From NCBI RefSeq assembly GCF_021028955.1, contig NZ_JAIWPE010000039.1:1-64000 (forward strand): a stretch of 64,000 nucleotides of DNA, read 5' to 3'. The notes under the pieces were generated by a model, which saw only the letters and a program-made list of their open reading frames with translations, was not told the DNA's origin and ran no database searches. The DNA is from Salipaludibacillus sp. CUR1 (GTDB lineage Bacteria; Bacillota; Bacilli; Bacillales; Salisediminibacteriaceae). The translations under genes and the position numbers were made by a program. This document shows, one piece after another, positions 34,359 through 42,503 of the stretch (within the stretch, counting starts at the first letter, position 1; every line of letters begins with the position of its first letter).

Positions 34359-35306
34359 TTACTCCTCTGCTTCTTCTAGTAATTTTTTTGCTGTATGGGC
34401 ATCTGTGACAAGGACATTGGCGTAGTTTCCTTTCAAAGCTCCACGAATTCCCGGAAGCTTGCCCTCTCCCCCGGCAATCAGCACGGAATACTCTTTCGTG
34501 CGTAAATCTTCCAGGTTAATTCCTAAAGTTCTCGCATTCAATTCATCGCTGCAAATCTTTCCGTTTTCATCAAAAAACCGTGAACAGATGTCTCCAGCTG
34601 CATGGCTGTAAATGGATTTTAAATCTTCTTCTGAAAAATACCCGAGCTGGAACAACAGCGATTCTGATTTTATTTTTCCGATCGTGTAAAGGGCAATATT
34701 AGCTTCTTTTCCCATATCCAAAATGTTTTTAATATATCTGTCCGCTTCAATTGCCTGTTTAACCACGACATGATCAACAATCGCAGGGATTGGCAGATGG
34801 CGCGGAACCGTGTTAAAGGCCTGCCCGAATAGATTAAGTGTTTCCCCTGCATAAGTGTTCGTTTCAGAATGACTGACGCTTCCCTTTAACTGAACCACCT
34901 TTACATTTGACACCTTTTTAGGTGTGAGCTTTTTAGCAATCTCATAGAGTGTCGTCCCCCAGGTAAGGCCAATCATATCGCTGTCTTTAACAATTCCGTC
35001 GAGATAGTCCGCGGTAGCGCTTCCAAGATTGCGTTTAATTTGCTCATCGTCACCGTCAGGCGCGTGGACAACGATCGCTTTTTTTAAACCAAATGCTTCC
35101 TCGAGCATCTGTTCAAACCGGGTGACATTTTGTTCCGGGTCTTTTACTGTAATTTCTATAAACCCTTCTTCCTTTGCGAAATTTAGCAGCCTGGAAACGG
35201 TAGGGCGGGATACTCCTAATTTTTCCGCGATCATACTCTGGGTGTAATCGTATACATAGTACATTCTCGCTGCTTCAATTGCTTTGCTCACTTTTTCTTT
35301 ATCCAT
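34359..35306 (-). CDS. deoR: SorC/DeoR-family transcriptional regulator of deoxynucleoside use
   Basis: 315 residues. The helix-turn-helix is at residues 17-50 (YDYTQSMIAEKLGVSRPTVSRLLNFAKEEGF). The larger C-terminal part is the sugar-phosphate-binding SorC fold, with IGLTWGTTLYEIAKKLTP, GSVSHSETNTYAGETLNLFG and SVLIAGGEGKLPGIRGAL. In B. subtilis DeoR represses the dra-nupC-pdp operon and is released by deoxyribose 5-phosphate. Its place next to nupC and deoC supports this name over other SorC members. The ATG follows AGAAGGTGTTGAA. The TTCATGAAAA-type words before deoR and before nupC suggest autoregulation. Confidence 0.92.
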   Translation of the reverse strand: MDKEKVSKAIEAARMYYVYDYTQSMIAEKLGVSRPTVSRLLNFAKEEGFIEITVKDPEQNVTRFEQMLEEAFGLKKAIVVHAPDGDDEQIKRNLGSATADYLDGIVKDSDMIGLTWGTTLYEIAKKLTPKKVSNVKVVQLKGSVSHSETNTYAGETLNLFGQAFNTVPRHLPIPAIVDHVVVKQAIEADRYIKNILDMGKEANIALYTIGKIKSESLLFQLGYFSEEDLKSIYSHAAGDICSRFFDENGKICSDELNARTLGINLEDLRTKEYSVLIAGGEGKLPGIRGALKGNYANVLVTDAHTAKKLLEEAEE

Positions 35307-35653
35307 TTCAACACCTTCTTTTCATGAAAAAATCCATAGTTTTGAACTTTTTTTCATATAGTAATGAATACTATTTCACATCTTATCATAAATGCACCCG
35401 TCTAAAGACACAAGTTTGTTAACAAAATTGTCTCAGGTTAATTTGCGACACCCCGGTCTAAAGGCCTGTTATGGAGAAGTAACGGCTCAAATGCAGGAAT
35501 TATACTCTCCTCTTTTTCTGAATCATTTGTGCTCTTCACTAATATTTCAGGAGATTATTCGCAGAACTATAGAAGGAAAAGTGTCAATGGTTTACAATAG
35601 GTGACAACGGGGAAAACAATTACCACTGATTTTAATGAAGCGAGGTGCTTGTT

Positions 35654-35998
35654 TTGCCGTTGACAAAAGAACAGGAAAAGCGGAAACTTCCTTCCAAAAC
35701 GAGGGGTGATGAGAAGCGTCAAGAGGAGAATGAACGTTTCGAAAAACTGCTGGATAAGCTGGAAGATATGACGACGAATGGGCGTTTAAAAGATATGGCC
35801 TATCATTTTACGGACAAAAAAGAAGTGATTAAGGTTAATCTTATGGCCGGTGTCGCCCGTGGTGTCGGAATGACCATTGGAACTGCCATATTCCTGGCAC
35901 TGCTATTTTACATTCTGTCACAGGCAATTTCTTTGCCGGTAGTCGGCGAATATATCGCTGAACTGATGGATACGGTTGATAACTACCGGGGCGAATAA
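35654..35998 (+). CDS. small membrane protein, DUF5665-like
   Basis: About 114 residues. The first 60 are highly charged and probably form a helix (EKRKLPSKTRGDEKRQEENERFEKLLDKLEDMTTN). One membrane segment follows at about residues 75-100 (GVGMTIGTAIFLALLFYILSQAISLP), then a short outer tail. The layout matches small DUF5665 proteins of Bacilli. I start at a TTG at 35654 because GAGGTG stands six bases upstream; a GTG at 35645 overlaps that site. It is 52 bp from the DUF948-like gene and both end before one terminator, so they form a two-gene unit. Function unknown. Confidence 0.78.
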   Translation: MPLTKEQEKRKLPSKTRGDEKRQEENERFEKLLDKLEDMTTNGRLKDMAYHFTDKKEVIKVNLMAGVARGVGMTIGTAIFLALLFYILSQAISLPVVGEYIAELMDTVDNYRGE

Positions 35999-36050
35999 AC
36001 ATCAATGAACTGCTCACAATAAATCAAAAATCTTAGACGAGGTGATACAT

Positions 36051-36479
36051 ATGGATTGGTTAGGTATTGGTGTATTTATTCTTTCGCTTGCTTTTGCAGG
36101 ACTGGTCATTATTTTAATTCCTGTTATGAAAAAGCTCGCTGCAACGCTTGACAACACTGCTTCCACAGTGGAAACTGTCAACAAAAGTATTGGGGATGTG
36201 ACTGGTGAGGCAACTGTGCTGTTGTACAATACAAATGAAACACTCGTGGACGTCAACGGCAAAATTTCCAAGCTGAATCCGCTGTTTGATATTCTTCACG
36301 ATACTGGCGAGTCTGCCCATCATTTGACTTCTACGCTTGCCCGGTACACGGCCGGTAAAGCTGAACGCGGCCATGCCGGGGCCGAATTTGTCGATCGCAA
36401 AAACCTTGAGGGTATTTTACGCGGCGCCGCTTTTATTTATTATTTAAGAGAATTTAAAAAAGAATACGATAAAAAGTAA
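36051..36479 (+). CDS. DUF948 (YtxG-like) membrane protein
   Basis: 142 residues. One N-terminal membrane helix (WLGIGVFILSLAFAGLVIILIPVMKK) is followed by a long heptad-like region (LAATLDNTASTVETVNKSIGDVT), typical of DUF948, and a charged tail. B. subtilis YtxG is of the same type and belongs to general-stress proteins. GAGGTGATACAT precedes the ATG at 36051. It is the second gene of a pair with the DUF5665-like protein; both have one membrane helix plus a long soluble helix and may interact, which is inference. Confidence 0.85.
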   Translation: MDWLGIGVFILSLAFAGLVIILIPVMKKLAATLDNTASTVETVNKSIGDVTGEATVLLYNTNETLVDVNGKISKLNPLFDILHDTGESAHHLTSTLARYTAGKAERGHAGAEFVDRKNLEGILRGAAFIYYLREFKKEYDKK

Positions 36480-36488
36480 ACAGCCGTA

Positions 36489-36521
36489 ACCCCTGAAAGT
36501 TAAACTTTCAGGGGTCTTTTT
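36489..36521 (+). terminator. intrinsic terminator behind the DUF948 gene
   Basis: ACCCCTGAAAGT (36489-36500) and ACTTTCAGGGGT (36504-36515) pair perfectly, followed by CTTTTT. Confidence 0.9.
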
Positions 36522-36540
36522 ATTTTAAAGGAGGTTTTAA

Positions 36541-36606
36541 ATGCATGGGAGTGTACTGTCTACCCGTAAATTTTTGTCTGGACCATTAGAGCAAGGGATC
36601 AATTGA
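36541..36606 (+). CDS. possible 21-residue peptide gene
   Basis: AAAGGAGG, a full anti-SD match, lies six bases before this ATG, and the frame MHGSVLSTRKFLSGPLEQGI- ends at 36606. It starts just behind a terminator and ends 10 bp from the convergent SPOCS-like gene. No promoter is visible in the 20 bp between terminator and SD. It could be expressed by read-through, or be the left-over start of a lost gene. Confidence 0.35.
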   Translation: MHGSVLSTRKFLSGPLEQGIN

Positions 36607-36616
36607 ATTTTTTTAA

Positions 36617-37378
36617 TTACTTATGGTTATCATTCACTTTAACTTGCTGGAGCTGGAGGACTTTAAACGTTAATTCCACTACCATTTTTTCCTGCATTTC
36701 AGTGAATGTGCCTTCTTCGAATGGCGCATTCATAGATTGCCCGCGTCCGTCCCTGACTTTACCCATCTGGCGGTTTAATGCTTCATCATACTCAACAAAC
36801 TGGCTGGAAATCAGTTCACAGTATGGCAGCTCATTAAAGTGCTCTCCGCTTATCTGGTCAAATTCAGAGAACTCGGCAGATAATAACTTATCTTTCTGAG
36901 CAAACCCTTCAGGCAATTTACTTTCAGAGAAATAGGTGAACTCTCTTCTGCCTGGATTTGTTTCGAACTGAGGCGGGTTAATAAAATCAATGTCAGTGAC
37001 TGTTTCAAATGGTACATCCAAAGTCATAGAACGGAGGTCAGACACTACTCTCTTATAATCCGACCGCACCGGTGTTGCATACTGAATATTCTTCCTTACA
37101 AAACCTTTTAAGAATAGTTTGTTAGTAGGCAATAATAAACGGCATTGAGTGATTTTGATATTTTTCTTAACATCTTTAATTTCAAGTACCGGCTCAGGAA
37201 AATCAATTCTGGCAGTTAAATCAAGCTGGACAGTCTGCTCTCCAAGAACCACCGGGACTTTAACAAACGCCTCCCTGACCGCTTCCGGCTGAACTTTCTT
37301 ATTGTTTGACCGAGGTAAAATGGTGTTTTTCTGGCCCGGATAATAAGGCTGGGATGGCTTAGCTCGCTTTGACATCAT
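36617..37378 (-). CDS. SPOCS/CsxC-like protein, putative spore-surface component
   Basis: 253 residues without signal peptide or membrane segment. The centre (VQLDLTARIDFPEPVLEIKDVKKNIKITQCR, then NKLFLKGFVRKNIQYATPV) resembles the SPOCS (DUF3794) fold shared by SafA/SpoVID-type coat proteins and clostridial CsxC exosporium proteins. The N-terminus is basic and proline-rich. The tail contains many acidic and aromatic residues. A role in spore coat assembly is therefore likely but not shown. It starts with ATG behind AAGGAGAGAAAC. No sporulation-sigma promoter was identified with confidence. Confidence 0.65.
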   Translation of the reverse strand: MMSKRAKPSQPYYPGQKNTILPRSNNKKVQPEAVREAFVKVPVVLGEQTVQLDLTARIDFPEPVLEIKDVKKNIKITQCRLLLPTNKLFLKGFVRKNIQYATPVRSDYKRVVSDLRSMTLDVPFETVTDIDFINPPQFETNPGRREFTYFSESKLPEGFAQKDKLLSAEFSEFDQISGEHFNELPYCELISSQFVEYDEALNRQMGKVRDGRGQSMNAPFEEGTFTEMQEKMVVELTFKVLQLQQVKVNDNHK

Positions 37379-37636
37379 GTTTCTCTCCTTCCTTATTTTT
37401 TTGGTGGTACACTAATACGTTATGTAAAAGAGACATGACCGCTTGTACGAATATACTGCTTGTTCCGCTGATTTTTTGACTTAGTTTGTCTATTAAGGCT
37501 CTCAACTATTTGACTGCTGCTGCCGGGACGTGCGCCTGCTCGGGAGCAGAATTGAATCTTTATGGGGGGACTGCGTCGGGACGTGATGGGGCGGTGGTGG
37601 TGACGGGGGCGCTACGCAAATTGTGTCGAAATTTGT

Positions 37637-37755
37637 TATACGGTAGAGTTATCCGCCTATACGGTAGAGTCGTCCGGCTATACGGTAGAGTTCCATATCT
37701 ATACGGTAGAGTCACCCGGCTATACGGTAGAGTCGACGCTCTATACGGTAGAGTC
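37637..37755. repeat. six exact-period 21-bp repeats with core CTATACGGTAGAGT
   Basis: TATACGGTAGAGT begins at 37637, 37658, 37679, 37700, 37721 and 37742, exactly 21 bp apart. The 13-14-bp core is invariant and the 7 bases between cores vary. Both strands are open across the array (LYGRV and TLPYR heptads), but third codon positions are as fixed as the others, so conservation is at DNA level. The surrounding 37500-37940 region is clearly more GC-rich than the rest and holds no other gene that I can support. Confidence 0.9.
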
Positions 37756-37942
37756 ACCCGATTATAAGCCAGAATACTCCCCTGATCTCCCCGGATCCTG
37801 CAGCCGAACAGGCAGTATCCTCCCCTACGCGGCTAAAAGTCCACAAATAGGCGGCAACACGGTCCCGCTATGCGGCTGAACCCTGCTAAAAGGACCCCAG
37901 CCCTGCCTGGATCCCCACTGGCTCCCGAAAGCTCACCACGAT

Positions 37943-37974
37943 AAAAAACCGGCATGTCTACTGGTACATGCCGG
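37943..37974 (-). terminator. intrinsic terminator behind the ABC transporter operon
   Basis: CCGGCATGT and ACATGCCGG (37949-37957/37966-37974) pair around eight bases, followed on the minus strand by six T residues. Confidence 0.9.
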
Positions 37975-37988
37975 CTGCCTTAGTTTTA

Positions 37989-38945
37989 TTAAGCTAAATC
38001 GCGTTTTTGAAAATAAACCGTACTGGCGCCTATAAAGACAAGAGCGTAAACGGCAAGGACCCCAACGGAAAAACCGAGTCCCACTCCAGGGAGGAGTTCG
38101 TCTCTTACGACGTAAGCCGGAAGGTCCATATGCGGAAGAAACACATACTTATACCAGGCCGTTTCTCCCAGAAGTGCCGTAAATGCCTGTGAGATGCTTG
38201 TCGCAAAAAGAATGAAAATCCCGATGCCTACAGCGAGGGTCTGACTTTTAAATAATATGGAGATTGAAAATGAGATAATGATAAACATCAGCAAATTCAA
38301 AAAGTACAGGCCGGATTTTTGCGGCAGAACTTTATCGACCGTTGTGTAAAGGTTATTTCCATCAAAGTTCATCTCCATCACAGGTGTTGAGGGGCTGCCT
38401 GCCCCAAAAAACAGCGTGCCCAGAATGAGATTAACAAGGACTAATAAAACAAAAAGAGCAGCAGAGAACCCGACCACAGTCAGGAACTTAGCCAGTAAAA
38501 ACTGCCAGCGCTCAAACGGACGGATGAGCAGATGTTTCATCGTCCCGTTGTCAATTTCAGAGGAAACAATCGAACTGGCAGCGATCACGGAAAATAACGT
38601 AATAAAGGAGGCAGCTACTAAAAGAGTCTCATTCATAAACGTCATATTATTAGTAATGTTCGGGTCCACCCCCGCAGCAAGCAGTGCCTCATTTTCTTCA
38701 ATCTTCTGTTCCGCACTTTCCAGTACCCATTCTTCGTTCTCATTGGCAAGGATTTCTTCCTGTTCAGCAATCTCCGTTTCCAGGGCGATCTCCCAATTCT
38801 GCCCCTGAGGTACGGTCGTTTCTTCTATAAACGAATAGTAAATAGCTGTGATGGCGAACATTATGACGACAATTGCCGCGGCAAAAATCCATGTTTGTTT
38901 TTTGTTCCACAGTTTAATCCATTCATTTTTAAGTAATGGAAGCAT
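37989..38945 (-). CDS. ABC-2 type transporter permease
   Basis: 318 residues with six membrane segments in the ABC-2 pattern. The first is at residues 18-38 (IFAAAIVVIMFAITAIYYSF). A large extracellular loop of about 80 acidic residues follows (EIAEQEEILANENEEW). The other five segments lie between about 110 and 310, with the amphipathic DNGTMKHLLIRPFERWQFLLAK segment that couples to the ATPase. The start codon follows the stop of the ATPase gene directly. Substrate unknown; Nat/Bce-like exporters of peptides or sodium are possible relatives. Confidence 0.9.
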   Translation of the reverse strand: MLPLLKNEWIKLWNKKQTWIFAAAIVVIMFAITAIYYSFIEETTVPQGQNWEIALETEIAEQEEILANENEEWVLESAEQKIEENEALLAAGVDPNITNNMTFMNETLLVAASFITLFSVIAASSIVSSEIDNGTMKHLLIRPFERWQFLLAKFLTVVGFSAALFVLLVLVNLILGTLFFGAGSPSTPVMEMNFDGNNLYTTVDKVLPQKSGLYFLNLLMFIIISFSISILFKSQTLAVGIGIFILFATSISQAFTALLGETAWYKYVFLPHMDLPAYVVRDELLPGVGLGFSVGVLAVYALVFIGASTVYFQKRDLA

Positions 38946-39902
38946 TTAGGTCGCCTCCTTTTGCAGTTCGTCAGATTTCTCTGAAGTTAATGCCAGGAAC
39001 TTATCCTCAAGAGTGGAGCGCCTGGATTCGAGCCCGAATACGTCTACCCCGCCCTGGACAAGACGGCGGTTTAATTCCGGCAAAAAGTCATAGGGCATTT
39101 TCAATAGGAGCACCGAGCCGTTCTCTCGCTGGGAGAGGGTCACCTCTTTCACACCGGCAATCACCTCTTGCGCCAGGCCAATATGGTTGTCTGCCACACG
39201 CAATGCGACGAGCTGTCCGGCAACGCTCTCTGTCTCTTCTTCCTCATGTATATTTGATATATTAATGATTTTTCCTTTTTCCATGATCACGACTCTGTCA
39301 CACATCAGCTGCATTTCAGACAGTAAGTGCGAAGAGACAAGAGTTGAAATGCCGTTGTCTGCCAACTGCCTTAAATAGTCTCTCAAATCCCGGATGCCTT
39401 TTGGGTCGAGTCCATTTGTCGGTTCATCTAAAATGAGCAGAGCCGGCTCATGTAAAATAGCCTGGGCTACCCCAAGCCGCTGCTTCATCCCTAAACTGTA
39501 TTTCTTAACTTTATCATGAATGGCGCCGGTCAGCTTCACTAGTTCAACGACTTCATTCACGCGTTTCTTGCTGATGGTGTTTTTCGCCATCCGGGCGTAC
39601 TGCTCCAGGTTCTTATAACCGCTCATATGGTCATAGAATGCCGGATTTTCGACGATAGCACCTATTTCAGATTTGCATGCCCGGCCTTCCTCGTCTAAAT
39701 CCCGCCCGTTTATATACACTTTCCCTGACGTCTTTTTTATGAGGCCGACAATCATGCGTATTGTCGTAGTCTTTCCTGCCCCGTTCGGCCCCAGCAAACC
39801 GAGAATTTCACCCTTCTTCATCTGGAAAGACGCATTATGTACAATGTTTTTTCTATTCAGCTGCTTTGTCAGCTCATTAATCTCGAGTACCGTTTGACTC
39901 AT
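38946..39902 (-). CDS. ABC transporter ATP-binding protein
   Basis: 318 residues. GLLGPNGAGKTTTIRM is Walker A, YSLGMKQRLGVAQAI the signature motif, LLILDEPTNGLD Walker B and SSHLLSEM the H-loop. The C-terminal ~90 residues beyond the ATPase domain are of the type seen in CcmA/NatA-like exporters. It pairs with the ABC-2 permease encoded immediately downstream. The promoter must lie in the 214-bp divergent space 39903-40116, in which I see only an AT-rich region and no regulator gene. Substrate unknown. Confidence 0.93.
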   Translation of the reverse strand: MSQTVLEINELTKQLNRKNIVHNASFQMKKGEILGLLGPNGAGKTTTIRMIVGLIKKTSGKVYINGRDLDEEGRACKSEIGAIVENPAFYDHMSGYKNLEQYARMAKNTISKKRVNEVVELVKLTGAIHDKVKKYSLGMKQRLGVAQAILHEPALLILDEPTNGLDPKGIRDLRDYLRQLADNGISTLVSSHLLSEMQLMCDRVVIMEKGKIINISNIHEEEETESVAGQLVALRVADNHIGLAQEVIAGVKEVTLSQRENGSVLLLKMPYDFLPELNRRLVQGGVDVFGLESRRSTLEDKFLALTSEKSDELQKEAT

Positions 39903-40116
39903 CGTCTTCCTCCTATTTTTTTACTAAATTATGAAACTATGACTTTTGTGCTTAATCCAGGAGAAAATATGGTAGGATATAGGAAACATAGTTAATTATA
40001 TATACGGAGATATTTGACAAACGTTTCGTTCCCTAAGGAAGTTTTTTACTTATTAAAGCATAGCATAGTTTACTGCTTCTAATGATGGTCATCATAATAA
40101 AAGAGAGGTTTATTAA

Positions 40117-41049
40117 ATGAAAAGACTTACTCAGGATCAGTTTTTTAAAGCGGTTGATTTTATTATGACTAATGCCCGCCCTTTGGATAAAAAGCTTTTT
40201 GAATACTTTTTCTGGAACGGTTCAAGTCTCGCCGTTATGAACGAACTGTCCCGGTATCAAAACACAGACGGCGGCTGCGGCCACGGAATTGAGCCTGATA
40301 TACGAATGGCCGTTTCCAGCCCTGTCAGCACGTCTGTCGCTATGCAGTATGCCTGCATGGTTAAAACTCCTCTCCAGCATCCTTTTATTAAACGGGCGAT
40401 GCAGTATTTTACCAGCGTATTTGAGGAGAATGGAAAGTGGCCGTTAGTCCTCCCTGAAATGAATAATGAGCCGCACGCAGACTGGTGGCACTATACAGGA
40501 CAAACTGATGAAGGATTCGAAACCAACCCCGGAGCGGAAATCACAGGGTATTATCATGCTTATCCCCAGATCCTTCGTGACGGCCTGCTGGGCACCCTCC
40601 ATGACCATGTGTTCCAGTATATTGAAAACACAGAAGGCGTGATGGAATTTCATGAGGTCCTTTCCTATTTAAGACTGGCAGAAGTCATGCCTGAACCAGG
40701 TAAAAGTATGCTGACGGATCAACTGAGAAAAATAGCGCCAAATGTTGTTACGACTAATCCTGAAGAATGGGACGGCTACTGCGCCAAACCTTTGTGGCTC
40801 GCGCCTTCCCCTGCTTCGCCGCTCTATTCTGTCCTTAAAAACAACGTGGAGCTTAATCTGGATTACGAAATTGATAATCAGGCAGCAGACGGCTCATGGC
40901 ACCCATTTTGGGAATGGGGCCAATTCAGGGAAGTATGGGAAAACGAAGCTAAAAAGGAATGGCAAGGCTGGCTCACTGTAAAAACGTTGCTGGCCCTCCA
41001 TTCATTTGGACGAATTGATGAAAAAGTGACTGTAGAAAAGAGGTCTTAG
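40117..41049 (+). CDS. alpha/alpha-toroid protein of unknown function
   Basis: 310 residues. SRYQNTDGGCGHGIEPDIRM near residue 50 and IDNQAADGSWHPFWEWGQF near residue 255 resemble the Q-x-x-D-G-S/G-W motifs of the squalene cyclase/prenyltransferase toroid fold. The DxDD motif of class II cyclases is absent, and the length is half that of a squalene-hopene cyclase. It may be a small toroid domain with binding or enzyme function; no substrate is suggested. AGAGAGG lies before the ATG. The gene stands alone, divergent from the ABC transporter genes, with its own terminator. Confidence 0.7.
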   Translation: MKRLTQDQFFKAVDFIMTNARPLDKKLFEYFFWNGSSLAVMNELSRYQNTDGGCGHGIEPDIRMAVSSPVSTSVAMQYACMVKTPLQHPFIKRAMQYFTSVFEENGKWPLVLPEMNNEPHADWWHYTGQTDEGFETNPGAEITGYYHAYPQILRDGLLGTLHDHVFQYIENTEGVMEFHEVLSYLRLAEVMPEPGKSMLTDQLRKIAPNVVTTNPEEWDGYCAKPLWLAPSPASPLYSVLKNNVELNLDYEIDNQAADGSWHPFWEWGQFREVWENEAKKEWQGWLTVKTLLALHSFGRIDEKVTVEKRS

Positions 41050-41089
41050 GCCAACCCGAAGAACTAAGAGACATTGTGAACATGAGGTT

Positions 41090-41133
41090 CCTTCCCTTAA
41101 ACACGTCCTCCAGGACATAAGGGAAGGTTTTTT
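41090..41133 (+). terminator. intrinsic terminator behind the toroid gene
   Basis: CCTTCCCTT and AAGGGAAGG (41090-41098/41119-41127) pair; an inner CCT/AGG helix divides the loop; six T residues follow. Confidence 0.88.
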
Positions 41134-41211
41134 ATTTCAGTGTACAGCACCCCCGTTTTTACTACTCAGATCTTTTTGGTCAACGGCGCTTTCTCTTTGA
41201 GTCCAAACACG

Positions 41212-41240
41212 AAAAAGAGCACTCAGTAAAGTGCCCCTCT
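41212..41240 (-). terminator. yfmL: intrinsic terminator behind yfmL
   Basis: Minus strand GGGCACT and AGTGCTC pair (41230-41236/41217-41223) with one G-U pair, followed by five T residues. Confidence 0.75.
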
Positions 41241-41260
41241 TCGCATCAGCTAAAAAATCA

Positions 41261-42388
41261 TTAAACTAATTTCCCGTGTGAGAACGTTTTTTCATCTATT
41301 TGGAGCCCCAGTTTGTCACCGATTTGCAAGAGCCGTTCTTTCTCTCCTTCAGTGACAATGGATACGACCGTGCCTGACTTGCCGGCCCGTCCTGTGCGGC
41401 CGGAACGGTGGACATACTGCTGAATATCGTTAGCGAGATCGAGCTGGATCACATGGCTGACCTCTTCAATGTCAAGTCCCCGTGAAGCCACATCGGTGGC
41501 CATCAGCACCGGTACCTCTCCGCTTCGGAATGATTTAATGGCTTTTTCCCTCTCCTGCTTGGAAGTTGTCCCATGGAGAACACCTACGTTTTTCCCTCTG
41601 TACTCCAAACGTTCAGCGAATGTTTCAAGTTCATGAATGTCATTTGAGAAAGCGAGTCCGTACATCCCTTCCATATTGACCAATTTTCTGAACAGCTTTG
41701 CTTTTTCGCGACGTTCGGCGACTAAATACACATGATCGACTCTCTCTAAATGATCCTGATCCATTTCGATCCTGATAACTTCGGGCGCCTCGATTCGTTC
41801 TTTCGCCTGTTTTTCCACACGAGGAGGAATAGTAGCGGAGCATATAATGCGCTGGCAGTCTTTCATGACAGCTTTCATTAAATGGTCCACTTCGCCTATA
41901 TGCTCTTTGGCAAAAAGCTGGTCTGCTTCGTCAAGGACCACGGTTGTCACTTCATGTAGTTTTAGCTTCTTCGATTTGGCCAATTCTGTCAGGCGGCCGG
42001 GTGTCCCCACTATGACATGAGGTTTCTTTTTCAGCTTCTCCTGCTGGCGTTTCAAGTTAGCGCCGCCGATTAATGCTGCTGCTTTAATTCCGCTGTCTTT
42101 TGCCCAAATGTTTACATTATCCAGAATTTGCATCACCAGTTCTCTCGATGACGCCGTGATAATAAGCTGGGCCTGTTTTATGTCAGGGTTGATTTTTTGA
42201 AGGGATGGCAAAAGATACGCCAGCGTTTTTCCCGAACCTGTCGGCGCTTCGGCGATAATATTCTTTCCCGCTGCTGCTTCCGGAATCATTTCTTTCTGAA
42301 TAGGTGTTAATTCTTTAAAGCCTGATTTTTCCCATGCCCCTTGAATAAACGGTGGCAAGGCAGCTATGATAGATGATGGATTGCTCAT
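41261..42388 (-). CDS. yfmL: DEAD-box RNA helicase
   Basis: 375 residues, one short of B. subtilis YfmL. All helicase motifs are visible: FKELTPIQKEMIP (Q motif), EAPTGSGKT (I), GTPGRL (Ib), VLDEADQL (II), CSATIPP (III), VLMATDVASRGLDIEEV (V) and QYVHRSGRTGRAG (VI). There is no long C-terminal tail, as in YfmL, which takes part in ribosome assembly and cold growth in B. subtilis. AAAAAAGGAG precedes the ATG. It is divergent from the ABC-F gene yfmM; the same two genes are neighbours in B. subtilis, which supports the names. Confidence 0.92.
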   Translation of the reverse strand: MSNPSSIIAALPPFIQGAWEKSGFKELTPIQKEMIPEAAAGKNIIAEAPTGSGKTLAYLLPSLQKINPDIKQAQLIITASSRELVMQILDNVNIWAKDSGIKAAALIGGANLKRQQEKLKKKPHVIVGTPGRLTELAKSKKLKLHEVTTVVLDEADQLFAKEHIGEVDHLMKAVMKDCQRIICSATIPPRVEKQAKERIEAPEVIRIEMDQDHLERVDHVYLVAERREKAKLFRKLVNMEGMYGLAFSNDIHELETFAERLEYRGKNVGVLHGTTSKQEREKAIKSFRSGEVPVLMATDVASRGLDIEEVSHVIQLDLANDIQQYVHRSGRTGRAGKSGTVVSIVTEGEKERLLQIGDKLGLQIDEKTFSHGKLV

Positions 42389-42503
42389 TGATTTCTCCTT
42401 TTTTGAGGTGTAAACTCAAACAGTCTGTATTTTTTAATATAATCCGATTTTAACTTATCTTAGACGAATAAACCAAATTTTTTATATAAAGGTGTGGAAC
42501 CGC

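Noticed and set aside
35392-35604. 70-codon open frame before the DUF5665-like gene
   Set aside because: No ribosome site, no recognisable features, and it lies in the promoter region between deoR and the next gene.
37486-37767. Open frames on both strands across the 21-bp repeat (LYGRV and TLPYR heptads)
   Set aside because: No ribosome site, weak starts, both strands open, and all codon positions equally fixed. The exact multiple of three makes any frame stay open.
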